A stretch of DNA of 64,000 nucleotides, from the NCBI GenBank assembly GCA_963718305.1, contig CAVQZG010000018.1, forward strand, positions 434,001-498,000, given 5' to 3'. Of the stretch, positions 53,887-64,000 are shown piece after piece. Below the pieces are notes generated by a model. The model was not told where the DNA came from. It saw only the letters and a list, made by a program, of their open reading frames with translations, and did no database searches. The DNA comes from RYN-230 sp963718305. GTDB lineage: Bacteria; Actinomycetota; Actinomycetes; Streptosporangiales; Streptosporangiaceae. Each line of letters opens with the position of its first letter. Position 1 is the stretch's first letter. Position numbers and translations under genes: made by a program.

Positions 53887-56800
53887 GTGTCAGCCTCAGA
53901 TCTCACTGTCGAAGATCGAAGGGGCCCGCTGGTGGCCGCCGCACGCCTGTTCACCCCGCCCCGCGTCGTGGCCGAGAGCGGGCCGGACGGCTCCGTGCTG
54001 CTCCGCTCCGCGCACCCGCTGGGCGACTACCCGCCGACCGTGATCCATAGCCTGCGGGCCTGGGCGGACGCCGACCCTGATCATCCGCTGGTGGCCGAGC
54101 GTGCCGCGGACGGCGGGTGGCGCCGCTGCAGCTACCGCGAAGCGGTGGCGGCGGCGGACGCGATCGGCCAGGCGCTGCTGGAGCGCGGGCTGGGGCCCGG
54201 CCGGCCGCTGCTGGTGCTGTCCGGCAACAGCGTGGATCATCTGCTGGTGACGCTGGGCGCGCTGACCGCCGGCGTCCCGGTCGCCCCGGTCAGCGTGGCG
54301 TACTCGCTGCAGAGCCAGGACCACGCGAGGATCCGGGCCATCGCCGGGCTGATCCGCCCGGGGGCCGTGTTCGCCGACGACGCGGCGCGCTTCGCCGCCG
54401 CGCTGGACGCCGTGGCTGAGGTGGCTGCGGCGCCCGGAACCGGACCCCAGGATGCGGCGGGCGGACCAGCTGCACCCGGCGTGATCGTCAGCACCGGCCA
54501 TCGGGCCGGCGCCGAGCCGCTGGCCGGGCTCCTGGCCACCCCGCCCGGCCCGGAGGTCCAGGCCGCCTTCGCCTCGGCCGGCCCCGGGGTGGTGGCGAAG
54601 ATCCTGTTCACCTCGGGCTCGACCGGGACGCCCAAGGGGGTCCTGAACACCCACGGCATGATGGCGGCCAATCAGCAGATGATGCGGCAGGTGTGGCCGT
54701 TCCTCGCGGCTGAGCGGCCGGTCATCGTGGACTGGCTGCCGTGGAGCCACACGTTCGGCGGCAACCACAACCTGAACATGGTGCTCACCAGCGGCGGGAC
54801 GCTCTATGTCGACGCCGGGCGCCCCGCGCCCGGCCTGTTCGCGCAGACCGTCGCCAACCTGACCGATGTGCCGCCGACCGTGTACTTCAACGTGCCCGCG
54901 GGCTACGCCCAGCTCGTGCCGGCCCTGGAAGCCGACCCGGCGTTCGCGGCGCGGTTCTTCTCCCGGCTGCGGCTGCTGTTCAACGCGGCGGCCGCGCTGC
55001 CCGGCGGGCTGCGGGACCGGCTCGGTGAGCTGGCCGTCCAGGTGACCGGCCACCCGATTCCGGTCACCGGGTCCTGGGGTGCCACCGAGACCGCCCCGGC
55101 GGTGACCACGGCGCACTTCGGCTACGCGGACGCGCGGTGCATCGGGGCCCCGCTGCCGGGGGCGGAGCTGAAGCTCGTCCCGGCGGAGGGCGGGTACGAG
55201 ATCCGGGCCCGGGGCCCGATGGTGACCCCGGGCTACTTCGGCCGGCCTGACCTCACCGCGGCCGCCGTCGACGAGCAGGGTTTCTACCGGTCCGGTGACC
55301 GGGTGTCCCTGGCCGATCCGGGTGACCCGAACGCGGGGCTGGTGTTCCGGGGCCGCATCGCGGAGGACTTCAAGCTCGCGACCGGCACGTTCGTCCGGGT
55401 CGGGGCGCTGCGCACCGCGCTGCTGTCCGCCGCGCCGATCTTGTCCGACGCGGTGATCACTGGCGAGGAACGCGCCTGGGTGGGCGCGCTGGCCTGGCTG
55501 AACCTCGCCGAGGCCCGCAGGCAGCTCGGCGTCGAGCCGCAGCCGGCGCCGGAGCCGCAGGGCGAGCTGATCGCGGACGAGGCCGTGCGCAAGGTGCTGG
55601 CCCAGGCGCTCGCCGACCACAACGCCACGGTGGGCTCCGCCGCCCGCATCGGCCGCCTGCTGGTGCTGGCCCGCCCCGCCGACCTGGACGCGGGGGAGAT
55701 CACCGACAAGGGCTACGTCAACCAGCGGCGGGTGCTGATCCGCCGGGCCGCCCTGGTCGAGCTGCTGTACGCCGAGCCGGCCCGGCCGGCGTGGTCGTCG
55801 CGGACCCGTAAGCGTGATCCGGAACCGGCTAGTGAGGAGCACATCCTGATGCAGAAAACCGACACCGGCACCGAGGCTCCGCGGCTGATCGGGCCCGCGG
55901 CTGCCGCGCTCGGGCAGGCGCTCACCCGGGCCTGGTCCCTGCCGCCCCGGCGCAATCGCGTCGCCGTGGTCCGGAACGTGGCCGTGCCGATGTCCGACGG
56001 CACGGTGCTGCGGGCCGATCACTACCTGCCGGTCACCGACCGCCGGGTGGCCACGGTGCTGGTGCGTACCCCCTACGGGCGCGGGTTCCCGTACAACCTG
56101 TCCAGCGCCCAGCTGATCGCCGAGCGGGGCTTCCACGTGCTGCTGCAGAGCTGCCGCGGCACGTTCGGCTCGGGTGGCGAATTCGAGCCGATGCGCCGCG
56201 AGGCCGCCGACGGCCAGGACACGGTGGCCTGGCTGCGCCAGCAGCACTGGTTCGACGGCCGGCTCGCCACCTACGGTCTCAGCTATCTCGGTTTCGTGCA
56301 GTGGGCGCTGGCCCAGGACCCGCCGCCGGAGCTGGTCGCCGCCGTGATCCAGGTCGGCCCGCACGACTTCAGTCGGGCCGCCTACCACCACGGCGCGTTC
56401 GACCTGCAGAACTTCCTCGGCTGGAGCGACATGGTCGCGCACCAGGAGACCACCGGGGAGGTGGCCGGCCTGTGGCGGATGGCCACCTCCGACCGCAGGC
56501 TGCGCCCCGCGCTGAACGGGCTGCCCGTCACGACCAGTGGCCGGGACCTGCTCGGTACCGGGGCCCCGTGGTTCGAGGGCTGGCTGGAGCACCCGGATCT
56601 GGCCGACCCGTTCTGGGCCCCACTGCAGTGCGGGGCCGCGCTGGAGCGGATCGCGGTGCCGACCCTGCTCGTCGGGGGCTGGCAGGACCTGTTCCTGGAG
56701 CAGACCCTGGAGCAGTACCAGGTCCTGGCCGGCCGGGGCGTGCCCACCAGGATGCTGGTCGGGCCGTGGACCCACGTCGAGGTGGCCACCAAGGGCGGGG

Positions 56801-57558
56801 CGGCGATGACCGAGAGCCTGGCCTGGCTCGACCGCTACGCCGGCCCGGGGGTAACCGCACCTGGCGATGCCCCGGAGGCCAGCACCCCAGTCGAGAACTC
56901 CGTGCGGGTCTGGGTCGGCGGGAAGGGTGCCGGCACCGGCTGGCGCGAGGTCTCCGGCTGGCCGCCCGCGGGTCCCCGGGAGCAGCGCTGGTACCTGGGC
57001 CCGCACGGCAGCCTGACCGCGAGCGAAGCGGCGGCCGCCGGGACCCCGCCCGCCCGGTTCCGCTACAACCCGGCCGACCCCACCCCCTCGGTCGGCGGCG
57101 CCACCATGACCCCGTCTGCCGGAGTACGTGACAACCGGGCGCTGGAAGCCCGCGCCGACGTGCTCGTGTTCACCAGCGAGCCGCTGGCCGGGCCGGTCGA
57201 GATCCTCGGCGAGGTGACCGCCGAGCTGACCGTGGCCCGGGACAACCCGCACGCCGACCTGTTCGTGCGGCTGTGCGACGTGGACGCCAAAGGCCGGTCG
57301 CGCAACGTCTGCGACGGCATCGTCCGGCTCACCACCAAGGATCCGGACGACGGCCTGGTCCGGGTGTCGCTCCTCGGCGTGGCCCACCAGTTCGCCCCGG
57401 GCCACCGGATCCGGCTCCAGATCGCGGGCGGCGCGCACCCCCGCTTCGCCCGCAACCCGGGGACCGGCCAGGTCGAGGCGCCCGCGCGGGATCTCGTGCC
57501 CACCGGGTACCAGATCGACCTGGGCGCCTCGGCGCTGTTGCTGCCGGTCACCGGCTGA
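53887..57558 (+). CDS. feruloyl-CoA-synthase-like ligase fused in frame to a CocE/NonD-type hydrolase
   Basis: A single 1,223-codon frame with two complete enzymes. Residues 1-635 are an ANL ligase: P-loop KILFTSGSTGTPKGVLNTHG near 240, TGSWGATETAPAVTT, YRSGDRVSL and DAGEITDKGYVNQRRVL, as in feruloyl-CoA synthases. Residues 654-1223 are a CocE/NonD alpha/beta hydrolase with X-Pro-dipeptidyl-peptidase C-terminal domain: nucleophile motif TYGLSYLGF, WQDLFLEQ (acid) and GPWTHVEV (His). Only ~20 residues lie between them. ATG 55849 (residue 654) has its own strong SD, so two separate proteins, or both forms, may be made. The hydrolase would release an aromatic acid and the ligase activate it (inference). 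GTG start. Confidence 0.82.
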   Translation: MSASDLTVEDRRGPLVAAARLFTPPRVVAESGPDGSVLLRSAHPLGDYPPTVIHSLRAWADADPDHPLVAERAADGGWRRCSYREAVAAADAIGQALLERGLGPGRPLLVLSGNSVDHLLVTLGALTAGVPVAPVSVAYSLQSQDHARIRAIAGLIRPGAVFADDAARFAAALDAVAEVAAAPGTGPQDAAGGPAAPGVIVSTGHRAGAEPLAGLLATPPGPEVQAAFASAGPGVVAKILFTSGSTGTPKGVLNTHGMMAANQQMMRQVWPFLAAERPVIVDWLPWSHTFGGNHNLNMVLTSGGTLYVDAGRPAPGLFAQTVANLTDVPPTVYFNVPAGYAQLVPALEADPAFAARFFSRLRLLFNAAAALPGGLRDRLGELAVQVTGHPIPVTGSWGATETAPAVTTAHFGYADARCIGAPLPGAELKLVPAEGGYEIRARGPMVTPGYFGRPDLTAAAVDEQGFYRSGDRVSLADPGDPNAGLVFRGRIAEDFKLATGTFVRVGALRTALLSAAPILSDAVITGEERAWVGALAWLNLAEARRQLGVEPQPAPEPQGELIADEAVRKVLAQALADHNATVGSAARIGRLLVLARPADLDAGEITDKGYVNQRRVLIRRAALVELLYAEPARPAWSSRTRKRDPEPASEEHILMQKTDTGTEAPRLIGPAAAALGQALTRAWSLPPRRNRVAVVRNVAVPMSDGTVLRADHYLPVTDRRVATVLVRTPYGRGFPYNLSSAQLIAERGFHVLLQSCRGTFGSGGEFEPMRREAADGQDTVAWLRQQHWFDGRLATYGLSYLGFVQWALAQDPPPELVAAVIQVGPHDFSRAAYHHGAFDLQNFLGWSDMVAHQETTGEVAGLWRMATSDRRLRPALNGLPVTTSGRDLLGTGAPWFEGWLEHPDLADPFWAPLQCGAALERIAVPTLLVGGWQDLFLEQTLEQYQVLAGRGVPTRMLVGPWTHVEVATKGGAAMTESLAWLDRYAGPGVTAPGDAPEASTPVENSVRVWVGGKGAGTGWREVSGWPPAGPREQRWYLGPHGSLTASEAAAAGTPPARFRYNPADPTPSVGGATMTPSAGVRDNRALEARADVLVFTSEPLAGPVEILGEVTAELTVARDNPHADLFVRLCDVDAKGRSRNVCDGIVRLTTKDPDDGLVRVSLLGVAHQFAPGHRIRLQIAGGAHPRFARNPGTGQVEAPARDLVPTGYQIDLGASALLLPVTG
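55832..55851 (+). promoter_or_regulatory. internal ribosome binding site and start of the hydrolase half
   Basis: GAGGAG ends 8 nt before the in-frame ATG at 55849. In another frame a TAG (55838) and TGA (55841) stand just before it, as if the ligase once ended here; one base change upstream would separate the two genes. Confidence 0.65.
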
Positions 57559-57647
57559 GCCGCCGCGAAATATGCTACAAAGACTTGACGTAATTGCCGT
57601 AGAACGTAGAACATGGAAGGTACCTGAGGCCCAGCGGAAGGATGATC
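57559..57647 (+). promoter_or_regulatory. possible promoter upstream of boxC
   Basis: An AT-richer 89-nt gap in a GC-rich cluster, with TTGACG (57585-57590) and TAGAAC-like hexamers about 16 nt later. Suggestive only. Confidence 0.3.
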
Positions 57648-59324
<1,677 letters not shown>

Positions 59325-59329
59325 TTCGC

Positions 59330-60748
<1,419 letters not shown>

Positions 60749-60781
60749 ACCGATCGCCCCAACCACCGGGAGGCAGCCGCA

Positions 60782-62464
60782 ATGCCGCAGCTGTTCAACG
60801 CGTGCGAGTACCTGCTCGACCGCCGGCTGGCCGAGGGAGACGGGCCGCGCACCGCGCTGACCGGCGCGGCCGGCGACGTGAGTTACGCCGCCCTGCATGA
60901 CCAGGTGCGGCGGACCGCCACCGCACTGCGGACCCTGGGCCTGCAGCCCGAGCAGCGGGTGCTGATGCTGATGGCCGACTCGCCGCAGTTCGTGGTGGTG
61001 TACCTGGCCGCGATGCGGATGGGCGCGGTCCCGGTCCCGGTCTCCACGATGCTGAAGGCCGACGGCGTGGCCGAGCTGCTGCGGGACTCACGGGCCCGGT
61101 TCCTGGCCGTGACCCGGGAGTTCGCGGCGACCGCCGTCGCGGCCGCGGCGGAGGCGCCCGAGCTCACCGCGATGCTGGCCGACGAGGCCCTAACCGGGGA
61201 AACGCTGACCGGGGAAACGCTGACCGGGGAGAACCAGCCGGGCAGCCCGGTCCCGGTGCACCTGCTCAGCGCGCTGGCCGCCGGTCCGCCCGACGACGCG
61301 GTGTACCCGACCACGGCCGACTCGCCCGCGTTCTGGCTCTACACCTCGGGCACGACCGGCCAGCCCAAGGCCGCGATGCACCGGCACGGAGCGATCAAGG
61401 TGGTTTGCGAGACGTATGGCCTCCAGGTCCTCGGGATCCGCCCCGGCGACCGGTGCCTGTCCGCCGCCAAGGCCTTCTTCGCCTACGGCCTGGGCAACTC
61501 GCTGCTGTTCCCGCTGTCGGTGGGCGCCTCTGCCGTCCTGGAGCCGGCCCCGTCCCGTCCCGGCCCCATCGCGGACGCGGCCCAGAAATACGGCGCGACC
61601 CTGTTCTTCGCCGGGCCGACGTTCTTCGCCAACATGCTCGCGGCCGGGCTGGCCCCGGACGCGCTGGCCGGGGTGCGGCTGGCCGCCTCGGCGGGGGAGG
61701 CGCTGCCCGCGTCGCTGTACCAGCGGTGGACCTCGCACTTCGGCGTGGACATCCTGGACGGCATCGGCATGACCGAGATGCTGCACATCTTCCTGTCCAA
61801 CCGCCCGGGCGAGGTCCGCGCGGGCACCACCGGGGTGGCCGTGCCCGGCTACGACCTGCGCGTACTGGACGAATCGGGGCAGGAGGTGCCGCGCGGCACG
61901 CCCGGCACCCTGTTCGTCCGCGGGGACTCCACCGCGACCGGGTACTGGTCCCGCTACGACGCCTCGCGCCAGGTCTTCCAGGGTGAGTGGCTGCGGACCG
62001 GCGACACCTACGTCCAGGACGACGACGGGTACTACGCCTGCCTCGGCCGCACCGGGGACATGCTCAAGGCCAGCGGCATCTGGGTGTCGCCCGCCGAGGT
62101 CGAGGCCCGGCTGCTGGCCCACCAGGCCGTGGCCCAGGCCGTGGTGGTCGCGGCCCCGGACCGCGAGGGGCTGGAGAAACCGGTCGCGTACGTGATCCTG
62201 GAGGCCGGCCAGGCGGCCACCGAGGACGAGCTGATCGAGTTCTGCCGCCAGGCGCTGCCGTCGTTCAAGCGGCCGCGCAAGGTGGTGTTCGTGGGCGGCT
62301 ACCCCACCACGGCCACCGGCAAGATCCGCCGGGTCGAGCTGCGCCGGATGGCTGCCACCGTGCTGGTCCCCGGGACGCCCGTGGTTGGGGAAACCGTGGT
62401 TGGGAGAACCGTGGTTGCGGAAACCGTGGTCGGGGAAACCGTGCTGCCGGGGGAGAGCGGCTGA
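60782..62464 (+). CDS. benzoate-CoA ligase family protein
   Basis: 560 aa. ANL motifs: YTSGTTGQPKAAMHRH near 195, GPTFFANMLAAG, GIGMTEMLHIFLSNRPGEVR, LRTGDTYVQDDDGYYACLGR, DMLKASGIWVSP, and the catalytic lysine in TTATGKIRRVELR. These match benzoate-CoA ligases rather than fatty-acid ligases. The SD GGGAGG precedes the ATG. Two short arrays are inserted: LTGETLTGETLTGEN near 138, and VVGETVVGRTVVAETVVGET in the C-terminal tail after the usual end of the family. The gene feeds benzoyl-CoA to BoxB. Its stop overlaps the next start (TGATG). Confidence 0.93.
   Translation: MPQLFNACEYLLDRRLAEGDGPRTALTGAAGDVSYAALHDQVRRTATALRTLGLQPEQRVLMLMADSPQFVVVYLAAMRMGAVPVPVSTMLKADGVAELLRDSRARFLAVTREFAATAVAAAAEAPELTAMLADEALTGETLTGETLTGENQPGSPVPVHLLSALAAGPPDDAVYPTTADSPAFWLYTSGTTGQPKAAMHRHGAIKVVCETYGLQVLGIRPGDRCLSAAKAFFAYGLGNSLLFPLSVGASAVLEPAPSRPGPIADAAQKYGATLFFAGPTFFANMLAAGLAPDALAGVRLAASAGEALPASLYQRWTSHFGVDILDGIGMTEMLHIFLSNRPGEVRAGTTGVAVPGYDLRVLDESGQEVPRGTPGTLFVRGDSTATGYWSRYDASRQVFQGEWLRTGDTYVQDDDGYYACLGRTGDMLKASGIWVSPAEVEARLLAHQAVAQAVVVAAPDREGLEKPVAYVILEAGQAATEDELIEFCRQALPSFKRPRKVVFVGGYPTTATGKIRRVELRRMAATVLVPGTPVVGETVVGRTVVAETVVGETVLPGESG
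61190..61234. repeat. 3 x 15-bp array in the benzoate ligase
   Basis: ctaaccggggaaacg, ctgaccggggaaacg and ctgaccggggagaac in frame, encoding LTGET-LTGET-LTGEN. Confidence 0.9.
62381..62440. repeat. 4 x 15-bp array at the ligase C-terminus
   Basis: gtggttggggaaacc, gtggttgggagaacc, gtggttgcggaaacc and gtggtcggggaaacc in frame, encoding VVGET-VVGRT-VVAET-VVGET beyond the catalytic lysine. Confidence 0.92.
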
Positions 62465-63324
62465 TGCTCGACGGCCGTCCGCTCATCGACGCGCACCTGC
62501 ACGCCGCGCGGCTGCCCACGCTCAAGCCGTCCTGGACCCAGTGGGCCCACGACTTCGGCGACCGCGAGGTGCTGGACCAGGTCTATGACGAGGCCGGCAC
62601 GGTGATCCCGGTGGCGTTCGACGCCTACCTGGCCGGGGAAGGCGTGGACACCGCGCTGCTGCTCGCCGAGTACAGCCCCAAGGCGACCGGCATCCAGCCG
62701 GTCGAGGACCTGCTGCCGCTCACCGCGTACAACCCGGACCGGCTCAAGATCATCGCCAACCTCAACCCGCACCTGCACTACCCGGTGGACGAGGAACTGG
62801 AGCGCCAGCTCGGCCTGGGCGCGGTCGCGCTGAAGATCCACCCGGTGCACGCGGGCGCGGCGGTCAACGACCGGGCGCTCTATCCCGCCTACGAGATCTG
62901 CCAGTCGGCCGGCCTGCCGGTCGTGGTGCACTGCGGTACCAGCACGTTCCCGGGGTCCAGCAACGCGCTGGCCGACCCGGTCCTGCTCGATGACGTGCTC
63001 CGCGACTTCCGCCGCCTCGATGTCGTGCTGGCCCACGGCGGGCGGGGCTGGTGGTACGACGCGGCCGCGTTCCTGGCCCTGGTCAATGAGCACGTGTGGA
63101 TCGAGCTGTCCGGGCTGCCGCCCTCCCGGCTGCGTGAGTACTACGCCCGGCACAGCTGGAACCGGCTCACCCGGAAGATGATCTTCGGAACCGACTGGCC
63201 CGGCGTGCCCGGCATCGCGAAGAATGCCCGGGCGGTCGCGGCGCTGTGCCCGGACGAGCCCACCGCCGGCCTGGTGCTGGCCGGCAACGCTGCCCAGGTC
63301 TACAACCTGAAACTGCCCGCCTGA
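62464..63324 (+). CDS. amidohydrolase family 2 protein (ACMSD-like metal hydrolase)
   Basis: 286 aa. TIM-barrel amidohydrolase_2 features: metal HxH in LIDAHLHAAR, KIHPVHAGAAVND, VVHCGTSTFPGSS, VLAHGGRGWWYDAAAF and FGTDWPGVPG with the metal aspartate. Members include decarboxylases and lactone or amide hydrolases of aromatic routes. Here it overlaps the ligase stop, so it is part of the benzoyl-CoA operon; whether it supplies benzoate from a conjugate or acts after ring opening cannot be told. ATG start. Confidence 0.88.
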   Translation: MLDGRPLIDAHLHAARLPTLKPSWTQWAHDFGDREVLDQVYDEAGTVIPVAFDAYLAGEGVDTALLLAEYSPKATGIQPVEDLLPLTAYNPDRLKIIANLNPHLHYPVDEELERQLGLGAVALKIHPVHAGAAVNDRALYPAYEICQSAGLPVVVHCGTSTFPGSSNALADPVLLDDVLRDFRRLDVVLAHGGRGWWYDAAAFLALVNEHVWIELSGLPPSRLREYYARHSWNRLTRKMIFGTDWPGVPGIAKNARAVAALCPDEPTAGLVLAGNAAQVYNLKLPA

Positions 63325-63378
63325 GCCCGCCACGTTCGCGAGCCGCCCCACGCTGGTCCCGGTTCCGGAGGAGAAGCC

Positions 63379-63804
63379 ATGACGCTGCACTGGACCAAGG
63401 AAGACGACCCGCGCTGGGACGCTGACAAGCAGCGGCTGTTCGGCCCGCAGGACCTGGCTGCCGTGGATCTTGACCCGCCCGCGGCCGGGACGCCGGTGGC
63501 CGACGAGTGGTGGCAGGTCACCGGCGACGACGGCCAGGTCGCCGGCTACGGCTGGCTGGATTCCGAGTGGGGGGACGCCCAGATCACGTTCTGGGTGAAT
63601 CCGGCCCGGCGCGGCGCGGGCGTCGGGGAGTTCATCCTGGACCGCCTGGAGGACGAGGCCGCCGCGCGCGGACTCAACTACATCTACAACGTGGTCCCGG
63701 CCAGCCACCCGGACCCGGACTGGATCACCGGCTGGCTGACCCGGCGCGGCTTCGTGCCCGGCACCGGTGACCTGCGCCGCCAGGTGCGGTCCGCGGCCCG
63801 CTAA
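63379..63804 (+). CDS. GNAT-family N-acetyltransferase
   Basis: 141 aa. A short GNAT fold with YGWLDSEWGDAQITFWVNPA, the acetyl-CoA loop RRGAGVGEFILDRL, and the late strand YIYNVVPASHPDPDWI. The SD GGAGGAGAAGCC before the ATG is strong. It lies 54 nt after the amidohydrolase on the same strand and may be the last gene of the box operon; the substrate is unknown. Confidence 0.85.
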   Translation: MTLHWTKEDDPRWDADKQRLFGPQDLAAVDLDPPAAGTPVADEWWQVTGDDGQVAGYGWLDSEWGDAQITFWVNPARRGAGVGEFILDRLEDEAAARGLNYIYNVVPASHPDPDWITGWLTRRGFVPGTGDLRRQVRSAAR

Positions 63805-63894
63805 GCCCCGGAGCGCGCTCCCCGTTTCCGTTAGGTCCGCGTCCCTCGTTCCCGCTGGAGCCATTTTGTCAGTGGTGGGTGGGATGATTCGAAT

Positions 63895-64000
63895 ATGTGT
63901 TTACCAGAGCAGTCTGCGAGGGACGCGGCGCTGGCCGAGCTGGCCCGCCTCGACCCGACCGCGCTGGATGCGGCCGCGCTGATGGGCCAGATCACGGATC
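63895..64000 (+). CDS. start of a gene cut by the window edge
   Basis: Thirty-five codons beginning MCLPEQSARDAALAELARLD, after a GGTGGGTGGGA stretch that can act as SD. The Ala/Leu/Asp-rich opening resembles the N-terminus of DUF222/HNH-endonuclease (13E12-like) proteins common in actinomycetes, but too little is visible to be sure. Confidence 0.45.
   Translation, partial: MCLPEQSARDAALAELARLDPTALDAAALMGQITD

Noticed and set aside
53896..57438. An 1,180-aa minus-strand open frame opposite the ligase/hydrolase
   Set aside because: Antisense shadow with no recognisable domain; the plus strand encodes two clear enzymes.

Overview
The window is very GC-rich, rich in GTG starts and packed with overlapping genes. 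Mycofactocin genes, a PaaX-type regulator, an ECF41 sigma factor, a PASTA-less Ser/Thr kinase and AtuA/AccD/AccA-type operons all point to a soil-type actinomycete (Actinomycetota). The sequence alone does not place the family.

Layout. 1-4248 (minus): a MoxR-type ATPase (cut by the window edge) and four tandem mycofactocin-coupled short-chain dehydrogenases. 4389-8212 (minus): mftA-mftB-mftC and an OYE/FadH-type flavoprotein, with mftR and a metal-receptor gene divergent (8429-9951). 10017-21091: an acyl-CoA ligase divergent from a seven-gene, translationally coupled operon (acyl-CoA carboxylase beta and alpha, enoyl-CoA hydratase, TIGR03084 protein, AtuA-like protein, TetR, acyl-CoA dehydrogenase) that resembles branched or isoprenoid acyl-CoA catabolism. 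21090-22870: an ECF41 sigma factor divergent from an oxidoreductase remnant, then an MFS remnant. 22936-36605: a membrane Ser/Thr kinase with a WD40 propeller, an SGNH protein, a DUF4097/two-component/MacB-FtsX module, a quinone-oxidoreductase/MarR pair, a GNAT gene and a His-rich membrane protein. 36680-52782: an ABC-2 exporter, YceI, a second two-component pair, a GCS2-like ligase, two MFS carriers, an Fpg/Nei glycosylase, a LuxR-ATPase regulator, an orphan histidine kinase and a Nudix hydrolase. 52933-63804: a PaaX-type regulator and an aerobic benzoyl-CoA (box) cluster: a ligase joined in frame to a CocE-like hydrolase, boxC, boxB, a benzoate-CoA ligase, an amidohydrolase and a GNAT gene. 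A new gene begins at 63895.

How the genes fit together (inference). The mycofactocin-coupled dehydrogenases could oxidise an alcohol whose acid enters the neighbouring acyl-CoA ligase/carboxylase/AtuA route. The CocE-like hydrolase could release aromatic acids for CoA activation and BoxB/BoxC ring opening. BoxA, BoxD, MftD, MftE and MftF are not in the window.

Two features cut across the whole window. First, short tandem arrays, mostly of 15-bp units, occur at about 18 places, often at gene ends or in linkers. Second, at least nine genes carry reading-frame breaks. Two of these breaks fall in a tandem array. Others look like single-base errors in G/C runs, so a draft or long-read assembly is possible. 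Regulatory sites that stand out are a double palindrome in the mftA promoter, a divergent pair of perfect ECF41-type promoters, and paired operators in front of marR.
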